From Dyadobacter sp. (lineage in GTDB: Bacteria; Bacteroidota; Bacteroidia; Cytophagales; Spirosomataceae): a stretch of DNA of 64,000 bases. Made by a program: the position numbers and the translations under genes. This document shows, in pieces, positions 43,921-52,452 of the stretch. The DNA is taken from the NCBI RefSeq assembly GCF_017744695.1, contig NZ_JAGIAS010000002.1, forward strand, positions 744,001-808,000, in the 5' to 3' direction. Numbering within the stretch: position 1 is the first letter of the stretch; each line of letters begins with the position of its first letter. The notes beneath the pieces are model-generated. The model was not told the DNA's origin. It did not search any database and saw only the letters and a program-made list of their open reading frames with translations.

Positions 43921-45504
43921 ATGAAAAATCAAAATATAAAATACGCAGTCCTGGCTGCATTGCTGGCCGGGGTACCACTCTATTCCTGCACCGACCTGGA
44001 TGAACAAGTGTATTCCGAAGTACTCGGAAGCAGTTACCAGCCCACCGAAAAGGATCTTCCGGCTATTGTGGCACCGGTTTACTCGTCGCTACGCTCGCTG
44101 ATGCTGGGCTGGCAGGGCTATTTCGATTTACAGGAAGAAGCCGCCGACGCGATCATCACGCCCGTACGCCCGAATGGCTGGGACGATGGCGGTACGTACC
44201 GCCGTATGCACCAACATACCTGGACGGCACTGCAATGGCAACCTGAAAACGCGTGGCAGCAGGCATTTGCCAGCATTACCACCGTGAACCGCGTACTGTC
44301 CCAGATCGCGGACGGCGATTTGCCCCTTACCAACGGCAAGGATGCTACCATCGCCGAGCTGCGCGCGGTGCGGGCATTTGCCTATTATCTTTTGCTCGAC
44401 AACCACGGCAACGTGCCTATTGTAACAGATTTCAAGGACGTTAACCTGCCCCAGCAGAGCAAGCGGAAGGAAGTTTATGATTTTGTAGTAAAAGAGCTCA
44501 CGGAATCGCTCCCAAACCTGAGCGAGAATGCGACCACTACCTATGGCCAGATGAACAAATGGGGCGCGAAGACGCTTTTAGCCAAAATTTACCTCAATGC
44601 ACAGGTATACACGGGTACGCCCGAGTGGGCGAAGGCGATTCAGGAGGCTGATGATGTGATCAAAAGCGGCAAATATGTGCTGGACGCCAATTACTCGGAT
44701 ATTTTCACCTGGACCAACTTCAATTCCAAAGAAATCATTTTTGCGATTCCTTATGACGAGATTTACGGAACCGGCAACCAGATCCACATGAAAACGCTCG
44801 ACCCGCTGAGCCGTTCGGTATACCCGATGAACGCCGGTCCGTGGGGAGGAAACTGTGCCGTTCCGCAGTTTATCGACACTTACGACGCTGCCGACAGCCG
44901 CCTGGCCGATACCTGGATCATGGGTCCACAGAAAAGTGCGGCTACCGGTGCGGTGGTGATCACCTACAACAAGGCCGTGCCGGGAATGGACAAAACCTCT
45001 TCGTCGGACGGGTTCCGCATTGGGAAATACAAAATCAAACCCAACGCCACAGGCAGTCTCGACAACGACTTTCCCTTCCTGCGGTATGCCGACGTGCTGA
45101 TGATCAAGGCCGAGGCATTGCTGCGCACAGGTAAAGCGGCTGAGGCAGCCGAACTCGTTACGCAGGTACGCCAGCGCGCATTCAAAGCGAACCCGGACAA
45201 GGCCACTGTAACGGCAGCCGATCTGGCAAAAGGGAGCCGCTATAATTACGGTTACCAGGCCACGGACGGCACCATTACCGAGCGTCAGGGAGGCGATGAT
45301 ATTCAATTCGGCCGGTTCCTCGATGAGTTGGGCTGGGAATTCGCTGCGGAAGCGCACCGCCGTCAGGACCTGATCCGTTTCGGGGTTTATGAGACCAAGA
45401 AATGGTTCAATCACCGTCCGCAATCGGCCCAGCGAGCGCTTTTCCCGATCCCGCAGAATGAGATAGATAAAAACCCCAATCTGAAACAGAACCTGGGTTA
45501 CTGA
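43921..45504 (+). CDS. SusD/RagB-like outer-membrane nutrient-binding lipoprotein
   Basis: 527 residues from MKNQNIKYAVLAALLAGVPL, with a lipobox Cys at residue 23. The frame is open three codons further up through a TTG, but ATG 43921 is the better start. Motifs: LRAVRAFAYYLLLDNHGNVP and a C-terminal ELGWEFAAEAHRRQDLIRFG, with LFPIPQNEIDKNPNLKQNLG at the end, the standard SusD closing sequence. Partner of the SusC 20 bp upstream. A strong terminator follows at 45536-45582. Confidence 0.94.
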   Translation: MKNQNIKYAVLAALLAGVPLYSCTDLDEQVYSEVLGSSYQPTEKDLPAIVAPVYSSLRSLMLGWQGYFDLQEEAADAIITPVRPNGWDDGGTYRRMHQHTWTALQWQPENAWQQAFASITTVNRVLSQIADGDLPLTNGKDATIAELRAVRAFAYYLLLDNHGNVPIVTDFKDVNLPQQSKRKEVYDFVVKELTESLPNLSENATTTYGQMNKWGAKTLLAKIYLNAQVYTGTPEWAKAIQEADDVIKSGKYVLDANYSDIFTWTNFNSKEIIFAIPYDEIYGTGNQIHMKTLDPLSRSVYPMNAGPWGGNCAVPQFIDTYDAADSRLADTWIMGPQKSAATGAVVITYNKAVPGMDKTSSSDGFRIGKYKIKPNATGSLDNDFPFLRYADVLMIKAEALLRTGKAAEAAELVTQVRQRAFKANPDKATVTAADLAKGSRYNYGYQATDGTITERQGGDDIQFGRFLDELGWEFAAEAHRRQDLIRFGVYETKKWFNHRPQSAQRALFPIPQNEIDKNPNLKQNLGY

Positions 45505-45535
45505 ACCATTTATTAATTTGGGTTAGGTAGTTCCT

Positions 45536-45582
45536 ATTTGCTCACCGGACGAAGTATCTTTGTTTCGGTGGGCAAATTTTTT
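45536..45582 (+). terminator. Terminator of the third SusCD pair, with embedded promoter element
   Basis: Stem ATTTGCTCACCG/CGGTGGGCAAAT (45536-45547 and 45566-45577; one G-T pair) followed by TTTTTTA. Its loop contains TATCTTTG (45555-45562), an exact TAnnTTTG promoter element about 46 bp before the aminopeptidase start, so the same stretch may end one transcript and start the next. Confidence 0.75.
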
Positions 45583-45608
45583 ATTGTATTCCAAAACCAT
45601 TTTATCCC

Positions 45609-46994
45609 ATGTTTTCTAAATCAACATACTTAAACCGCAGACAAACGCTTCAATCCAAACTCGGCAACGGCCTGATACTGCTCCTTGGCAACGAGGAGAA
45701 CGGCATGAACTACCGCGATAACGTATATCCATTCCGTCAGGACAGCACGTTTCTCTACTACTTCGGTATCGACCAGGCATCGCTAACCGCCGTGATCGAT
45801 CTCGACAACAGCCGTGAAATCATTTTCGGCGACGAGCTCACCATCGACGACATTGTATGGACGGGCCCGAAGGAAGCGCTTGCCGAAAAAGCAGCCAAGG
45901 TGGGCGTTAGTGAAGTAAAGCCGGCATCGGCCGTCGGTAGCTTTCTGAAAGACGCATTATCCCGCGGGCAGACAATCCATTTCCTGCCGCCCTATCGCGG
46001 TGAACATTACCTGAAATTGCAGGAATGGTTGCACGTTAATCCGTCCGAAGCGACGCAAAAGGCCTCGGTTAGCCTCATCAAGGCGGTCGTCTCGATGCGG
46101 TCTTATAAAACCGAAGAAGAAGTTGCTGAAATTGAAAAGGCCGTCGACACGTCGGTCGATATGCATTTGTCCTTCATGCGCGACACCCGCGCGGGCATGA
46201 CCGAGAAAGCCATCGCCGGCAAGCTCCAAAGCATGGCCATTGCCCGGGGCGGCGATATCTCCTACCCGGTGATCCTGACCGTGAACGGCGAGATTCTGCA
46301 CACGCACGCACGCGACCTGGCCCTCCGCGATGGTCAAATGGCTCTTTGCGACGCCGGGGCCGAAACCGCCATGCACTACTGCGGCGACCTCACGCGCACC
46401 ATTCCGGTTGGCAAGGCGTTTACGAGCATTCAAAGAGAAATGTACGAAATCGTCCTTAACGCTCAGGAAACGGCCATTGCGGCCTGCAAGCCGGGGGTTT
46501 TGTTCAAAGACATTCATAAGCTTGCCTCCACCAAACTCGTTGAAGGCATGAAGCAAATGGGTGTCGTCAAAGGCGATCCGGCGGAAGCGGTGGAGCACGA
46601 TGTGCACACGTTGTTTTTCCAATGCGGCCTGGGCCATATGATGGGCCTCGACGTGCACGACATGGAAAACCTGGGCGAGCAATACGTTGGCTACACCGAA
46701 GACCTCATTAAAGGCACCGCATTTGGCTGGAAATCCCTGCGCCTGGGCCGCGCACTCGAACCAGGCTTCGTGGTCACAGTCGAGCCCGGCCTCTACCTCA
46801 TCCCTACCCTCATCGACCGCTGGAAAGCGGAGAACAAACTCGCGCAATTCATTGACTATGAAAAGCTGGAACTGTTCCGCGATTTTACCGGCATTCGCAT
46901 CGAAGACAACCTTTTGATAACCGAAAATGGTAACAGGATTCTCGGGAAGGAGCTGGTGAAAAGTGTGAGGGATGTGGAGGCGTTGAGGGGGTGA
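45609..46994 (+). CDS. pepP: Xaa-Pro aminopeptidase (M24, aminopeptidase P family)
   Basis: 461 residues, no signal peptide, so cytoplasmic. The N-terminal creatinase-like domain (about 1-165) is followed by the pita-bread catalytic domain. All five metal ligands are visible: Asp248 (LCDAGAE), Asp260 (GDLTRT), His343 (GLGHMMGLDVHD), Glu392 (VTVEPGLY) and Glu432 (GIRIEDN). The enzyme uses two Mn-type ions to cut the N-terminal residue from peptides with Pro at position 2. It is preceded by a TATCTTTG promoter element inside the upstream terminator. Together with the S9 peptidase it would cover proline-containing peptides. Confidence 0.93.
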   Translation: MFSKSTYLNRRQTLQSKLGNGLILLLGNEENGMNYRDNVYPFRQDSTFLYYFGIDQASLTAVIDLDNSREIIFGDELTIDDIVWTGPKEALAEKAAKVGVSEVKPASAVGSFLKDALSRGQTIHFLPPYRGEHYLKLQEWLHVNPSEATQKASVSLIKAVVSMRSYKTEEEVAEIEKAVDTSVDMHLSFMRDTRAGMTEKAIAGKLQSMAIARGGDISYPVILTVNGEILHTHARDLALRDGQMALCDAGAETAMHYCGDLTRTIPVGKAFTSIQREMYEIVLNAQETAIAACKPGVLFKDIHKLASTKLVEGMKQMGVVKGDPAEAVEHDVHTLFFQCGLGHMMGLDVHDMENLGEQYVGYTEDLIKGTAFGWKSLRLGRALEPGFVVTVEPGLYLIPTLIDRWKAENKLAQFIDYEKLELFRDFTGIRIEDNLLITENGNRILGKELVKSVRDVEALRG

Positions 46995-47013
46995 AAAGAG
47001 TGTGGGGGTTAGC

Positions 47014-47032
47014 TATATTTGCATAACTATGC
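47014..47032 (+). promoter_or_regulatory. Putative promoter and operator of the DUF6934 cassette
   Basis: TATATTTG (47014-47021) matches the Bacteroidota -7 element exactly, 36 bp before the start codon. Immediately after it is the palindrome GCATA-AC-TATGC (47021-47032), at the expected transcription start. This placement suits autorepression. No clear -33 TTTG is seen. Confidence 0.45.
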
Positions 47033-47056
47033 TAATCTCCAACACACTATCTTTTT

Positions 47057-47563
47057 ATGCAACTACCAAGATACGACCACTATACAGACGAATCGAAGAC
47101 AATATTCGAATTTGTTAGCATAGGGCCCAAAGGTTGCATAAGAAAACTTGTGGAATATGTCGATACTGGGAACGGCAACCTCTATAATCTCGGTTTTGGG
47201 GATATTAGTAAAGATGACGGAAGAATAGATGACAGAATAGTTTCCAATAACGGCGATACTCAAAAGGTGTTGGCAACGGTAGCAGCCACTGTTGACGAGT
47301 TCACATCCAATCATCCGCAGGCAATCATTTTTGCAACCGGAAGCACGCATGCCAGAACACGGTTGTACCGCATTGGCATCCACGGGCATCTACTTGAAAT
47401 TCAGCACAAATTCGTTATTTTTGGATATTGTAAAATAAATTACTGGGAAGAATTTGCAAAGGGGAAAGACTACCTGGCCTTCCTATTAACTAGAAGGGAA
47501 AACCAACAGACACTATGGCAACGACTGCAAATACTAAATCAGATGAATCAAACGGAAGAATGA
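47057..47563 (+). CDS. DUF6934-family protein (toxin-antitoxin-like cassette, first gene)
   Basis: 168 residues, no signal or membrane segment. Motifs: IFEFVSIGPKGCIRKLVEYV, LYNLGFGDISKDDGRIDD, SNNGDTQKVLATVAATVDEF and IIFATGSTHARTRLYRIGIH. This set is typical of the Bacteroidota family DUF6934, usually found in many scattered copies and of unknown function. The strictly conserved A-T-G-S-T-x-A-R-T-R-L-Y-R segment has the look of an active or nucleic-acid-binding site. The gene is visibly more AT-rich than its neighbours. A small gene overlaps its 3' end, and the pair stands alone between unrelated genes, as toxin-antitoxin units do. Function is inference. Confidence 0.75.
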   Translation: MQLPRYDHYTDESKTIFEFVSIGPKGCIRKLVEYVDTGNGNLYNLGFGDISKDDGRIDDRIVSNNGDTQKVLATVAATVDEFTSNHPQAIIFATGSTHARTRLYRIGIHGHLLEIQHKFVIFGYCKINYWEEFAKGKDYLAFLLTRRENQQTLWQRLQILNQMNQTEE

Positions 47564-47700
47564 TTATCAAGGATATGAGTCATCTTAAAGGCAAGGTTCA
47601 TTTTCCTGAGAAGTTGGACAAGGCGCGTGAGATACTGGCCCCTCTGATTGCACTGATGGAGAGCGAAAGAACTTCTACTCCCCCCGACTCCAACTCCTGA
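47515..47700 (+). CDS. Small partner protein of the DUF6934 gene
   Basis: 61 residues from ATG 47515, overlapping the DUF6934 gene by 49 bp. A second possible start, ATG 47560, overlaps the DUF6934 stop by four bases (ATGA) and would give 46 residues starting MIIKDMSHLKGKVHFPEKLD. The conserved K-D-M-S-H-L-K-G-K-V-H-F-P-E-K-L core begins right there, so translation coupling at 47560 is attractive. The rest is one amphipathic helix and a polar tail. Such small partners recur behind DUF6934 genes; an antitoxin role is a guess. Its last 26 bp overlap the convergent M61 peptidase gene. Confidence 0.65.
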   Translation: MATTANTKSDESNGRMIIKDMSHLKGKVHFPEKLDKAREILAPLIALMESERTSTPPDSNS

Positions 47701-49225
47701 ATATCTCCCGCTCCAAAGGACTGGGCGACGCCTTTTGGGTGATCTCAAATGTCCCGAAATGCTTGTCGGTCGTCACGTCAATATCCAGTCCGGCGTAACC
47801 CAGGTACTTCTTATAATCCGGCTCGGCGGTCGTGTAGATGTAGCTGAATAATTCGTCGAGCTTAGTTCCGGCAACGCCTTCGATCGTAGCGCGTAGCTCT
47901 TCTTCCGTAAAACCGCGTCCCTTTTTAATGTAGAAATCCTGATACAAGTTCCGCATGACATCGTCGAGCGAGCGCTTGTTCTTGGTTTCGTGACGGATGG
48001 CGAGATCGAAAAGCAAGCCTACCGCCGGGCCCTTCTGATAATAGGAGATAGTCTTGTTTACCGCATCGCCCGTGCGGCCGAATGGACCGTCCGACCAGGT
48101 TTCGGCGCTGGCCTGGGCTAACGTTTGGAACAGCCGACCGGGCTTGGTTTCCACATTACTAATCTGCTTTTTGAAGAAATCGAGCAGCTCCTGCTCGCCC
48201 ATCAGGCCCGCAGCGCGCATGATCACGGGCTCATAGTAAACGGTCAGGCCTTCGGACACCCAGAGCATATTGGTTTTGCTGCCTTGATCATAATCAAACG
48301 GCCCGAGCTCGATGGGCCGGATGCGTTTGACATTATAATGATGAAAATACTCGTGGGTGATGAAGCCCAGCATGCCGTTCCATCCGCGTGAATTGAGCTG
48401 GTCGCCGCTGAAACTGATGGTGGTCGAATTCAAATGCTCGATACCGCCCTGCCCTGGGCCGATGGCGATGAAGGTATAGTGCTTGTAAGGAATGTCGCCT
48501 ATGAGCGCCGAGGCCTTTTCAACGATCTTCTGAATATCCGACATGAGCCTGACCCTGTCGAAATTCCCCAGCTTGTAACCGATGAAACGATGCGGGATCC
48601 CCTTGACCTTGAATGCAGGTAGTTCTTCGAGGTTGCCGACCAGTAACGGGCTATCATATAATATGTCAAAATCCGGGGCAACATAAGTGAATACTTTCCC
48701 CGGCACCGAGTCGAGCCCGGTCGCGACCCAGTTCCAACCATCGAAAGGCTTGATCGTCACTTCGGAAGGCGTTTTAAGTTTGCCTGCTTCATGCATAAAC
48801 AGGCTCGCGGGTGTGAGGTAGCCATGTTCCTCATCCAGATAACTGGTCGCTACAAACTTGCGGGTTGTCTTCACGTCGTATTCCGCGTGCAAGTCATGTA
48901 CACCTTTGGTCGCAATCGCCCACCCGTTTTTGCCCGACTTCACCCATGGCAGCGTATTACCTTTGCCGTCTTTCACCACCACCTTGTCAATGTTCGAAGC
49001 GTAATCCATCAACTGGTAATAGCCGGGTTGCCAATCGGGAAGTTTGAGCAGCGTAGTGTCGCTCCCAGCCGCGTTCCAATCCATCGTGACATGAAAAGTG
49101 TGATTGGCTGGCTCCGCCATCGAAACCGTAAACTTCACCGGTCCCGTTTTTTGCGCGATCGCACCGGTTACCAGGCAATGCGTCGCCACCAGGCATAGCC
49201 AGCGGCTTGTTTGCTTGAAATTCAT
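47675..49225 (-). CDS. Exported M61-family metallopeptidase
   Basis: 516 residues with a signal peptide (cleaved near VTGAIAQ). The zinc site is FITHEYFHHYNVKRIRP with His291, Glu292 and His295; the downstream conserved ELGPFDYDQGSKTNMLWVSE carries the third-ligand Glu region. M61 enzymes (glycyl aminopeptidase type) act on N-terminal residues of peptides. Most family members have a C-terminal PDZ domain of about 90 residues; here only about 50 residues follow the catalytic part and I see no PDZ glycine-rich loop, so this is a short form or C-terminally truncated. The 3' end overlaps the small DUF6934 partner gene. Confidence 0.88.
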   Translation of the reverse strand: MNFKQTSRWLCLVATHCLVTGAIAQKTGPVKFTVSMAEPANHTFHVTMDWNAAGSDTTLLKLPDWQPGYYQLMDYASNIDKVVVKDGKGNTLPWVKSGKNGWAIATKGVHDLHAEYDVKTTRKFVATSYLDEEHGYLTPASLFMHEAGKLKTPSEVTIKPFDGWNWVATGLDSVPGKVFTYVAPDFDILYDSPLLVGNLEELPAFKVKGIPHRFIGYKLGNFDRVRLMSDIQKIVEKASALIGDIPYKHYTFIAIGPGQGGIEHLNSTTISFSGDQLNSRGWNGMLGFITHEYFHHYNVKRIRPIELGPFDYDQGSKTNMLWVSEGLTVYYEPVIMRAAGLMGEQELLDFFKKQISNVETKPGRLFQTLAQASAETWSDGPFGRTGDAVNKTISYYQKGPAVGLLFDLAIRHETKNKRSLDDVMRNLYQDFYIKKGRGFTEEELRATIEGVAGTKLDELFSYIYTTAEPDYKKYLGYAGLDIDVTTDKHFGTFEITQKASPSPLEREIFRSWSRGE

Positions 49226-49248
49226 GATATAGGAGTGATTTATGAAGG

Positions 49249-51042
49249 TTATTTAAACTGGTAAAATTTCCACTGGGTTTTGAAATCCGATTTCAACGAC
49301 TGGTTGGTCAATGTTGCCCGTACCATCTCGATCGGCATGTTGTTTTCCTTCATTACTGCGTCGTGAAACTGCTTGAACGTCATTTTTCCGCTGTCGACGA
49401 GTTCTTTCTTGAGACTGAACAACTGCAAGCCGCCAATAAGGTAAGCCACTTGATACAACGGACTATAATTCCCTTCAAATGAACGCCTTACCTCTCCTTC
49501 CGCATTCGCGCGCTCGTGACCGACGCGGTCGACCAGGAAATCGATGCATTCTTGCGGTGTCCATTGGCCGAGGTGGTAGTTCAGCGAGAAAATGATGCGT
49601 GCGCAGCGATGCATACGCCAGAAAAGCATTCCGATACGCTCCTCGGGCGTTTTGGCGAAGCCTTTATCATATAAAAGTAACTCCCAATACAATGCCCAGC
49701 CCTCGGTCCAGAATGGCGTCCGGAAATCGCTGCGGTAGGATTTGTAGCGACTATTCATATAATATTGCAGATGATGGCCCGGAACGAGCTCGTGATGCAC
49801 CGTCGAACGCGAGAAATAGGGATTGTTACCGCGCATACTCATCAGTTTGTCGTCGTGCGCCATGGTATTGGTCGGATACGAAATGATGATATCCCTTCCC
49901 CCAAGGAAAAACGGGTTCACCAATTGCCTTTCCGGCGTCATCATTTGCATACCCCAGGTTTCGTCCGCTATTTCAGGATAGTCGATAAGATTGTTTTTGA
50001 GGATAAATTCCTTCGCATCATTGTATAGTTTCAGGATCAGCTCGGGTTGGGTACCAGCCGGCACATAGCTGTTTTTCACCTTCTCCTGCGCCTTCTTCCA
50101 GTCATTTCCGAAACCCATTTCCGCGGATGCTTTCAGCAGTTCCTTATCGCACCACGCGAATTCCCTGTTAGCCAGCTCAATCAGTTCATCGGGTGTATAG
50201 CTGATCATTTCAGTCCCTAACTGGCGAATCAGCTCGTCCCGACCGATTGGAACGCCCTTAATGCCGCTGATATCTTCCCTTTGGGCCGTGTTGAGCTTAC
50301 CCTTGCTGCGGATCAGTTTCGAATACGCTGTCAGCGTGCTGTCCAGCGTTTTGTAAGGCTTTGGTACCCACCAGGTAAACAGCGGGTCATAGCCATTATA
50401 AAATTCAAAGGTACTTTTCAAACGCATTTCGAGGCCATTGACAGCCTCCGCCCCCATCCGCGACAAGGGCATATCCAGCGATTCGAGCTTTTTAAATGAT
50501 TCCTCGGCCTTTTTGAGCTCCTTTTGCAGGTCGTTCAGTTTGCCCGCCACTGCCTGTCCATCTACGGTAGCGCCGCGCCGGCGGCCTTTTTCCAAATCAT
50601 AAATCCCGGCGGCAAATGGAATGTACATTTCAATTTGCCCGTATTCCTTTTCTTCCTGGCTCAGCGTGAGCAAATGGTCCTCGATATTGCGTTTCAGCAG
50701 CAGGTAATCCACTTTACCGTAAATACTCATCGCATCGAAATCCAGCTTCGCGAGCTGTGCCAGATAGCCGTTATCCACTTCTCGAAGACGCTTTCTTTCC
50801 TCCGGTGAGTTCAAGGCCTGAGCCCCACCCTGCTGACCACGACCGCTTCCAGGCATCGGCCCGTAGAAATAGCTGATCGCGCGAATATCCTGCGCATACC
50901 GGATCACCAATCCGGCTACCTCGCTGGTTTGTTCATATAGGTTAAATTTCGATTTGGAAGATTGTGCCGCCGCTCCGAAAGTGACGAGCCAGCAAAACAG
51001 GAAACTAGCCCAACGCGAGCGTATTACATAGATATGCGTCAT
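49249..51042 (-). CDS. Exported DUF885-family protein (putative metallopeptidase)
   Basis: 597 residues from MTHIYVIRSRWASFLFCWLV, a signal peptide ending near FGAAAQS. The frame is open 11 codons further, but the ATG at 51042 gives the signal. The key motif STVHHELVPGHHLQYYM (His416-His417-Glu418, His423-His424) is the conserved HExxPGHH of DUF885, where the family is thought to bind metal; many members act as peptidases. Further support: WTEGWALYWELLLYDKGF, containing the conserved E-G-W-A-L-Y. It lies 23 bp upstream of the M61 gene on the same strand, so the two may be co-transcribed. Confidence 0.88.
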   Translation of the reverse strand: MTHIYVIRSRWASFLFCWLVTFGAAAQSSKSKFNLYEQTSEVAGLVIRYAQDIRAISYFYGPMPGSGRGQQGGAQALNSPEERKRLREVDNGYLAQLAKLDFDAMSIYGKVDYLLLKRNIEDHLLTLSQEEKEYGQIEMYIPFAAGIYDLEKGRRRGATVDGQAVAGKLNDLQKELKKAEESFKKLESLDMPLSRMGAEAVNGLEMRLKSTFEFYNGYDPLFTWWVPKPYKTLDSTLTAYSKLIRSKGKLNTAQREDISGIKGVPIGRDELIRQLGTEMISYTPDELIELANREFAWCDKELLKASAEMGFGNDWKKAQEKVKNSYVPAGTQPELILKLYNDAKEFILKNNLIDYPEIADETWGMQMMTPERQLVNPFFLGGRDIIISYPTNTMAHDDKLMSMRGNNPYFSRSTVHHELVPGHHLQYYMNSRYKSYRSDFRTPFWTEGWALYWELLLYDKGFAKTPEERIGMLFWRMHRCARIIFSLNYHLGQWTPQECIDFLVDRVGHERANAEGEVRRSFEGNYSPLYQVAYLIGGLQLFSLKKELVDSGKMTFKQFHDAVMKENNMPIEMVRATLTNQSLKSDFKTQWKFYQFK

Positions 51043-51119
51043 AGGATTCAGGATATGATGGTTGGATTTTACCAAAAATACCCTAAAAACCCAACGCTGA
51101 CGTCTCAGCTTTTAATCAT

Positions 51120-52451
51120 TTATTGACTGATTTTAACAAGATCGTCCTTAGCCTGCTCAACCAGTGACGGCTGCATGGTCCGCGGACCTGCCCATCTCAT
51201 CAAAAGCAGGTAAACGGCGGCCGGATACACGTGGTGCAATAACCGGTCAACGGAATTACGCACATGCCAGTCGAGGTCGTGCGGTGTGGTCAGATACACG
51301 GCGAAGTAACCGGCCAAAAGTAGCGTCAATACCCAGAAAGGCAGCGTATTTGTCCATCGGGCCCGCGTCACCAGCAGCCCGCCCATTAATACCAGTAAAA
51401 CCCAATATTCCGTTACCAGCATTCGAAAGCTCTGGCCGGCGATCAGCAGATACCGGCTGGGTTGAAGCAGAAGTGACAGCATACTTCCGCTCCTGCCCTC
51501 GTGAATGAGGTCGTTCGGAGGGGCGAGCGTCAGTTTGAAATGAAGCAGGACGCAAAGCGGCAATGCCGCCCCGGCCAGAAACAGTCCTATTCGGGCAGGT
51601 TCTTTGCGATGAAAAAACAAAAATGTGACCGAAAAAACGGCAAAAAAGAGCAGGCCTTCGTTTTTGATCCACGAACTACTTCCCACAAACAGGCCCAGCA
51701 GGACAAACGCCGGCAGCCGCCCCACAGATTTTGCTTCGCTATAAACAATGAAAGCGACCAGAATAAAGAGTGCCAGCAGCGTGTCGGCATACTGGGAAGC
51801 GGCCAGCTCCTTGAATTTATGATCGGAAACAAAAATAGCCACCGAAACCACCGCCATAAGCAGGTAACCGTTCCGCCGCAATGCGAGAAATGCCGTGATC
51901 GGTACCGCCACGTACACCAAGTTCGAGACCAGCATCGGTACAACCGGTGATACAGTTCCGCTTGCCCGCCAGAAAAAAGCGACCACTGACGGCAGCATAA
52001 GCGGATAATCGGGGTGCGTCGGGGCCATTTTGCTGGTGAACATTTGCCGCCACCGGTCTGCATCCGCAAGAAATTTGGCATGCAGGTTCCAAATCGCCCA
52101 CGCGTCCCAGTCGCCCCAGCGGTGGATGCGCGCCCTAAAAAGCATGGTAATGGTGAGGGCGAACACCAGCAACCATAAAATATCGCGAAAGTCCTGCTGT
52201 TTCAGCGACAATGTGGCTTTACCCGCTTTGAAAAGCTGAAAGCAAAGCAGGCCGGACAGCGCAGTGAAACCCGCAAAGACCCATTCATACCCGATACCGA
52301 ACACCAGACTGAGGTAATAACCGTAGGAAACCATCGCCAATACCAACGCGAAAGCAAGCGGATAAGTAAGCATGCCGTCCAGCCTGGCAGATGTTCTGAT
52401 GAGAAAATGGATACTGAATAAAAAAACGACCAGCAACAAAAAAATCAACAT
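51120..52451 (-). CDS. Polytopic membrane protein, GT-C glycosyltransferase-like
   Basis: 443 residues from MLIFLLLVVFLFSIHFLIRT, about 11 membrane segments. The first large outer loop carries HRWGDWDAWAIWNLHAKFLA and later PTHPDYPLMLPSVVAFFWR, the acidic/aromatic loop plan of GT-C enzymes that use polyprenyl-phosphate sugars. The open frame starts 61 codons earlier, but that portion overlaps the neighbouring gene; ATG 52451 lies one base after that gene's stop and is the proper start. Donor and acceptor are unknown. Confidence 0.7.
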   Translation of the reverse strand: MLIFLLLVVFLFSIHFLIRTSARLDGMLTYPLAFALVLAMVSYGYYLSLVFGIGYEWVFAGFTALSGLLCFQLFKAGKATLSLKQQDFRDILWLLVFALTITMLFRARIHRWGDWDAWAIWNLHAKFLADADRWRQMFTSKMAPTHPDYPLMLPSVVAFFWRASGTVSPVVPMLVSNLVYVAVPITAFLALRRNGYLLMAVVSVAIFVSDHKFKELAASQYADTLLALFILVAFIVYSEAKSVGRLPAFVLLGLFVGSSSWIKNEGLLFFAVFSVTFLFFHRKEPARIGLFLAGAALPLCVLLHFKLTLAPPNDLIHEGRSGSMLSLLLQPSRYLLIAGQSFRMLVTEYWVLLVLMGGLLVTRARWTNTLPFWVLTLLLAGYFAVYLTTPHDLDWHVRNSVDRLLHHVYPAAVYLLLMRWAGPRTMQPSLVEQAKDDLVKISQ

Positions 52452-52452
52452 A

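Noticed and set aside
51096..51109. Short hairpin GCTGA-CGTC-TCAGC as terminator of the GT-C-like gene
   Set aside because: Only five base pairs and no adequate T-run directly after it on the minus strand.
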